Below, piece after piece: positions 6,285-9,723 of a DNA stretch of 9,723 bases (positions are counted from its first letter, which is position 1; each line of letters starts with the position of its first letter). Position numbers and translations under genes: made by a program. The DNA lies in NCBI GenBank assembly GCA_964614855.1, contig CAZTMX010000105.1, positions 1 to 9,723 on the forward strand. The letters run 5' to 3'. Under the pieces are notes generated by a model, which was not told where the DNA came from, ran no database searches, and worked only from the letters and a program-made list of their open reading frames with translations. This stretch comes from CAWJHE01 sp964614855. GTDB lineage: Bacteria; Chloroflexota; Anaerolineae; Anaerolineales; UBA4823.

Positions 6285-8660
6285 ATGCTTATCAAATTGA
6301 ATAATGAGTTCTTTCAATTCGATACCACGCTTGATCCTTTGACCTGGGGGATACAGGCAGTGGGCCTCCAGGGAGTGAATTTCCGGCAGGTTCCCATGAA
6401 AGTAGCCTTTGCCCAGGGTGGAAAACCCAGGGAGCAACGGCTGGAAAGCCTGAAATACCTGGCGCAGCCAATGCGGTCCATGGCGTCCCCTATTGGCAGG
6501 TTGGAAGTGATTGAAGTGAGCACGCCGGTAGAGGAGAGCCCCTTGCGTTACCGGCTGTCATTTGCCCTGGTGAAATCCACCCCGCTTTTCTTGTGGAAAG
6601 TGGCAATTGAAAACACTTCCGGACAACCGCTTTCCATCCGCCGTATCACCTTGCTGGATATGCAGAGTGTGGACATGCCCTTTGCCCGTGCCGCAGAGCC
6701 GGCATTCTATTCAAACGGTTGGGGTTCGTGGGACTATACCGGTGTTTATACCCCTCAGGATACCTTCCGGCGCTCTCATCTGGGTTTCATCGATACACCC
6801 ATGCGTGTCAATTCCGGCTCGCTGGCGCCGCGCCAACGCGGTCATTTTGCTGCAGATATGTTCGGCGTGGTTGGCGACCGCGCTTCACGCACTGCTGTTT
6901 TGTTGGGGTTTTTATCGCAGGAACAGCATTTCGGCTCTTTGGAAGTGGATTTTCGCCCGGATACGGCAAAACTGCGTATGTGGGCGAATGGCGATGATAC
7001 CCTTCTGGCTCCCGGTGCAGAGATGCACACGGATTGGGCCTGTATCCAACCGGTGGACTTGGATGCCGTTGAGCCGCTTGCCCCGTACCTGGATGCGGCG
7101 GCGCGCCTGGCTGGGATTGAGCAAGAACGGTTTCAAGGCGATATTCCTGCAGGCTGGTGCTCCTGGTATCATTTTTATAACAAGCTCAGCGCCGGAGATA
7201 TCCGCAGCAACCTGCAAGCGTTGGTGAAAGTGCGACACAATTTGCCGCTGCAGGTGGTCCAGATTGATGACGGCTTTGAAACGCATGTAGGCGACTGGTT
7301 GGATATAAAACCTGGTTTCCCCGCTGGTCTGGCGCCGCTGGCCAAGGAGATCCACCAGGCTGGGTTCACCCCAGGTCTGTGGCTGGCGCCGTTTATCCTC
7401 GACCGCCGCTCCCGTCTGGTGCGTGAACATCCAGAATGGCTGCTGCGCGGCCGCTTCAACCTGCCGGTGAATGCCAGCTTCTTATGGAATGGTTTTACCA
7501 CCGCCCTGGATATCAGCTTTCCCCCCGCACTGGAATACGCATGCGATGTGGTGCGCAAAGCCGTGCATGAGTGGGGTTTCGACTACCTGAAATTTGATTT
7601 TTTGTATGCGGGCGCCTTACCGGGGCGCAGAGCTGACCGTACACGCACCCGTGCACAGATTTTACGCGCCGGGCTGCAGGCCTTGCGCGAGGCTGCAGGC
7701 GACCAGGTTTTTCTGCTGGGCTGCGGCTGCCCCATGGGAACAGGGTTGGGTTTGGTGGACGGCATGCGCATCGGGGCGGATGTGGAGGCACGCTGGACGC
7801 CGGTCATGCTGGGTAAGGATATCCCCTTCTTGCGCGGCGAGACAGGTCATCCCTCGGCGCGTAATGCCATTCAAAACACGCTGACGCGTGCCTGCCTCCA
7901 CCGCCGCTGGTGGCTAAACGACCCGGATTGCCTGCTGCTCCGGCAAGCATCAAGCCTTACCCAGGCTGAGACACACTCCTTGGCGACAGTGATTGCCCTC
8001 AGCGGCGGGATGCTGCTGCTTTCTGACCACCTGCCGGATTTGCCGCCAGAGCGCCTGGAGATTGCCCGCCGGCTGCTGCCCATCATCGGAAAGCGCCCGC
8101 AACTGCTGGATTGGTTTGATGCTGGCATGCCGCGCCGTTTACGCCTGGATTTGGATAACGGGCAGGACAGCTGGTCGCTGCTGGCGGTCTTTAACTGGCA
8201 GGATGAGGCGCAAGAAACCAGCCTTTGTTTGCAGGATTTTGCAGTGGATCGGCCAGGTGAATACTGGCTGCGGGATTTCTGGCGTGGTGAGGTTTTCTCC
8301 CTGACTGCTGGCGAACAGCACAGGCACACCCTGCCTGCGCACGGAACGGGTTTGTACGCCCTGCGGCGTATGTCTTTTGGAGAGCCAGTGTACCTGGGCA
8401 GCGATTTGCATATCTCGCAAGGTCAGGAAGTCAAGAGCATGACATGGCAACCTGAGCACGGCGTGTTGAAATTAGCGTTGAGCAGACCGGGTGAGGCAGC
8501 CGGAAATGCCGATATCTACTTGCCCCGGCTGCCGCTTGCTGCCACACTGGATGGACGGCAGGTTTCCTGGATAGATTTGGGGCACGGTGTCTATCGCTTC
8601 CCGCTGGTATTTTCTGATCAGGCGTGCCTTCGCATCCAGTGCCGGGAAGTTGATAATTAA
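6285..8660 (+). CDS. GH36-type alpha-galactosidase (melibiase clan GH-D)
   Basis: A retaining glycoside hydrolase expected to release alpha-linked galactose (or a related sugar) from oligosaccharides. There is no signal peptide, so it probably acts on imported sugars in the cytoplasm. Of 791 residues, about 1-280 form an N-terminal beta-sandwich, about 285-620 a (beta/alpha)8 barrel and the remainder C-terminal beta domains. Barrel landmarks are GWCSWYHFYNKLS (290-302), QIDDGF with D328/D329, KFDF with the presumed nucleophile D438, and RIGADVEARW with the presumed acid/base D499. A tail of about 95 residues follows the usual melibiase end near residue 695, which fits its length above the common 700-750. 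The start at ATG 6285 has only a weak AAGAG nine bases upstream. Substrate could instead be alpha-GalNAc, also known in GH36. No sugar transporter or regulator gene lies beside it. Confidence 0.88.
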   Translation: MLIKLNNEFFQFDTTLDPLTWGIQAVGLQGVNFRQVPMKVAFAQGGKPREQRLESLKYLAQPMRSMASPIGRLEVIEVSTPVEESPLRYRLSFALVKSTPLFLWKVAIENTSGQPLSIRRITLLDMQSVDMPFARAAEPAFYSNGWGSWDYTGVYTPQDTFRRSHLGFIDTPMRVNSGSLAPRQRGHFAADMFGVVGDRASRTAVLLGFLSQEQHFGSLEVDFRPDTAKLRMWANGDDTLLAPGAEMHTDWACIQPVDLDAVEPLAPYLDAAARLAGIEQERFQGDIPAGWCSWYHFYNKLSAGDIRSNLQALVKVRHNLPLQVVQIDDGFETHVGDWLDIKPGFPAGLAPLAKEIHQAGFTPGLWLAPFILDRRSRLVREHPEWLLRGRFNLPVNASFLWNGFTTALDISFPPALEYACDVVRKAVHEWGFDYLKFDFLYAGALPGRRADRTRTRAQILRAGLQALREAAGDQVFLLGCGCPMGTGLGLVDGMRIGADVEARWTPVMLGKDIPFLRGETGHPSARNAIQNTLTRACLHRRWWLNDPDCLLLRQASSLTQAETHSLATVIALSGGMLLLSDHLPDLPPERLEIARRLLPIIGKRPQLLDWFDAGMPRRLRLDLDNGQDSWSLLAVFNWQDEAQETSLCLQDFAVDRPGEYWLRDFWRGEVFSLTAGEQHRHTLPAHGTGLYALRRMSFGEPVYLGSDLHISQGQEVKSMTWQPEHGVLKLALSRPGEAAGNADIYLPRLPLAATLDGRQVSWIDLGHGVYRFPLVFSDQACLRIQCREVDN

Positions 8661-8696
8661 AAAACGGGATACCTGGTTTGCTCAGGCATCCCGTTT
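8659..8696. terminator. Bidirectional intrinsic terminator between convergent GH36 and AIM24 genes
   Basis: ACGGGATACCTG (8664-8675) pairs with CAGGCATCCCGT (8683-8694) across a seven-base loop, a 12-pair stem with one mismatch. Read on the minus strand it is followed by a run of six T, a good terminator for the AIM24 gene. On the plus strand only a short T run follows, so it would be weaker for the GH36 gene, whose stop codon abuts the stem. Confidence 0.85.
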
Positions 8697-8721
8697 GCAG
8701 TGCATTATGTCCAATAAAAAA

Positions 8722-9492
8722 TTAGCTGCTCTTCGAAGGGATATACGGCAGGATGGCTTTTGCCAGGTTGCTGCTGGGCATGGTCTGCAGCCATACCCTG
8801 CCAGGTCCTTTCAAGGTTGCCAGGAACATCCCTTCCCCGCCAAAAACGATATTGGTCAGTCCTTTCACCATCTCGATGTCGAAGGAGACGCTGGGTTCGT
8901 ACATTGCGACATGCCCGGTGTCCACTTTCAAAACCTGGTTGGGCGCCAGGGTATATTCCACGATCTCACCGTCCAGGCAGACAAAAGCCACGCCGGGTCC
9001 GGTCAAGCTTTGCAGGATAAATCCTTCGCCGCCGAAAAGTCCTGCCCCCAGGCGTTTACGAAAATGGATATCCAGCGATACGGTTTTTTCAGAGCATAGG
9101 AAGGCCGTTTTCTGGCAAATCATTTGCTGTCCCTGCGCCAGGTTCAGCGGGATGATCTTACCAGGGAAATCGGACGCAAAGGCGACAAAACCTTTATCTC
9201 GAATGCTGGTATATTCCACCAGGAAGAGTGATTCGCCGCTGACGGCGCGTTTCAACACACCGCCCAGCCCGCCGCCGCGACCGCTGGTTTTCATCTCTAT
9301 GTTGCTGCTCATCCAAGACATACCGCCGCTTTCGGAGACAATCGTCTCGCCGGGGTCAAGCTCCAGGATCGCCACTTGCAGGGTGGATCCGATGATTTTA
9401 TATTCCATACCGGTGACGCCTCTGCCGGTCAGCGTGACTGAGGCGTCGGGTAGATCTATACGTTGTCCAGGGAGGTTGGGTTCGTAAGACAT
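8722..9492 (-). CDS. AIM24 / TIGR00266 family protein
   Basis: A 256-residue member of the AIM24 family (PF01987), a soluble beta-rich fold named after a yeast mitochondrial protein; the bacterial function is not established. Recognisable parts are MEYKIIGSTLQVAILELDPGE (29-49), SESGGMSWMSSNI (53-65), the glycine-rich GRGGGLGGVLKRAVSGESLF (71-90) and two related blocks, FGGEGFILQSLTGPG (153-167) and FGGEGMFLATLKGPG (217-231), showing internal repetition. Many family members begin at the position of Met29 here, so residues 1-28 are an extension. AGGA eight bases before ATG 9492 supports the longer start. The gene ends 28 bases from the shared terminator. Its upstream region carries a palindrome and a DnaA-box match. 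Confidence 0.9.
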   Translation of the reverse strand: MSYEPNLPGQRIDLPDASVTLTGRGVTGMEYKIIGSTLQVAILELDPGETIVSESGGMSWMSSNIEMKTSGRGGGLGGVLKRAVSGESLFLVEYTSIRDKGFVAFASDFPGKIIPLNLAQGQQMICQKTAFLCSEKTVSLDIHFRKRLGAGLFGGEGFILQSLTGPGVAFVCLDGEIVEYTLAPNQVLKVDTGHVAMYEPSVSFDIEMVKGLTNIVFGGEGMFLATLKGPGRVWLQTMPSSNLAKAILPYIPSKSS

Positions 9493-9544
9493 GCGATTTT
9501 CCTTTCTGAGTGATGCAAATAACCAGGGGTGAGTTCGGAAATAC

Positions 9545-9560
9545 TACACTACTGAGTGTA
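9545..9560. promoter_or_regulatory. 16-bp perfect palindrome upstream of the AIM24 gene (possible operator)
   Basis: TACACT-ACTG-AGTGTA has two perfect 6-base arms separated by four bases, about 53 bases before the AIM24 start codon. The size and place fit a dimeric repressor site. I cannot assign a regulator family, and I found no convincing -35/-10 pair around it. Confidence 0.4.
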
Positions 9561-9566
9561 TCAGAG

Positions 9567-9575
9567 TTATCCACA
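9567..9575 (+). promoter_or_regulatory. Consensus DnaA-box sequence TTATCCACA
   Basis: An exact match to the consensus nine-base DnaA box, in the intergenic region upstream of the AIM24 gene and next to AT-rich sequence (9576-9600). Only one box is visible and no typical origin gene is recognised nearby, so a replication origin is not supported. It may be a DnaA-responsive promoter site or chance. Confidence 0.35.
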
Positions 9576-9594
9576 GATATTCTAAATGTTTGCT

Positions 9595-9632
9595 AAAAAA
9601 GAGCACCAGGTTGTCGAGCTACGGCCATGCTC
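9595..9632 (-). terminator. Candidate terminator of the gene at the right edge
   Basis: On the minus strand, GAGCA and TGCTC flank about 22 bases and are followed directly by six T. The stem is short (five pairs plus a possible wobble) and the loop long. The T run and the position, overlapping the stop codon of the partial frame, support the call. Confidence 0.4.
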
Positions 9633-9723
9633 ATTTTCTCAAGTGGTAAGGTACGTCGATGATCATACGCGTAAAGCCTTTGTTACGTCTGCGGTAAAGC
9701 AGCGCTGTCTTGATCATCAGGGC
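9631..9723 (-). CDS. Possible C-terminal end of an unidentified protein (partial)
   Basis: From the right edge the minus strand reads 30 residues and then TGA. The peptide contains KTALLYRRRNKGF and ends in DVPYHLRK, too little to assign to a family. The stop coincides with the start of a terminator-like hairpin, which favours this frame. Another minus frame stops at 9683, so the choice is not certain. If real, this gene runs in the same direction as the AIM24 gene, 138 bases upstream of it. Confidence 0.35.
   Translation of the reverse strand, partial: ALMIKTALLYRRRNKGFTRMIIDVPYHLRK

Noticed and set aside
6165..6437. Upstream in-frame extension of copy C (open frame to 6437 on the minus strand)
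   Set aside because: It overlaps the start of the GH36 gene, shows no DUF62 similarity, and the family-typical N-terminus begins at ATG 6164 with its own GGAG.
9493..9630. Replication origin
   Set aside because: Only one DnaA box is present and none of the usual origin genes can be recognised nearby.

Overview
The window looks like a chromosomal segment of an anaerobic Chloroflexota bacterium, most likely class Anaerolineae. This rests on the mix of families (modular ECF importer, stand-alone SAM hydroxide adenosyltransferases, GH36 glycosidase, AIM24-family protein), the moderate GC content and the general look of the proteins. It is an impression, not a database match. No rRNA, tRNA, CRISPR array, prophage or insertion sequence is seen. 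Coding density is high: no gene-free stretch exceeds about 170 bases.

Layout. (1) Positions 1-562, minus strand: an ECF-type RNA polymerase sigma factor cut by the left edge. (2) Positions 563-728: a divergent promoter region with direct and inverted repeats. (3) Positions 729-4860, plus strand: a four-gene run encoding a SAM hydroxide adenosyltransferase (DUF62 family), a double-ATPase EcfA fusion, an S component (UPF0397/PF07155-like) and an EcfT transmembrane component. A 12-bp perfect hairpin lies between the S and T genes. (4) Positions 4865-6164, minus strand: a two-gene unit of a second full-length DUF62 protein followed by a third, C-terminally truncated DUF62 protein. This unit converges on the ecfT gene with only 4 bases between stop codons. 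(5) Positions 6285-8660, plus strand: a large GH36 alpha-galactosidase-type enzyme, divergent from the DUF62 pair and ending in a bidirectional terminator. (6) Positions 8722-9492, minus strand: an AIM24-family protein. (7) The right edge holds the probable C-terminal end of another minus-strand gene.

How it may work together. The ATPase, S and T genes supply all three parts of an energy-coupling-factor importer. Known DUF62 enzymes hydrolyse S-adenosylmethionine to adenosine and methionine. Three DUF62 genes bracketing one ECF importer suggest that the importer and the SAM-cleaving enzymes share a metabolic theme, such as methionine, SAM or nucleoside salvage. The substrate cannot be read from the sequence. 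The truncated paralogue, which keeps the catalytic D/R/H residues but lacks the C-terminal domain, is the most unusual single gene here.
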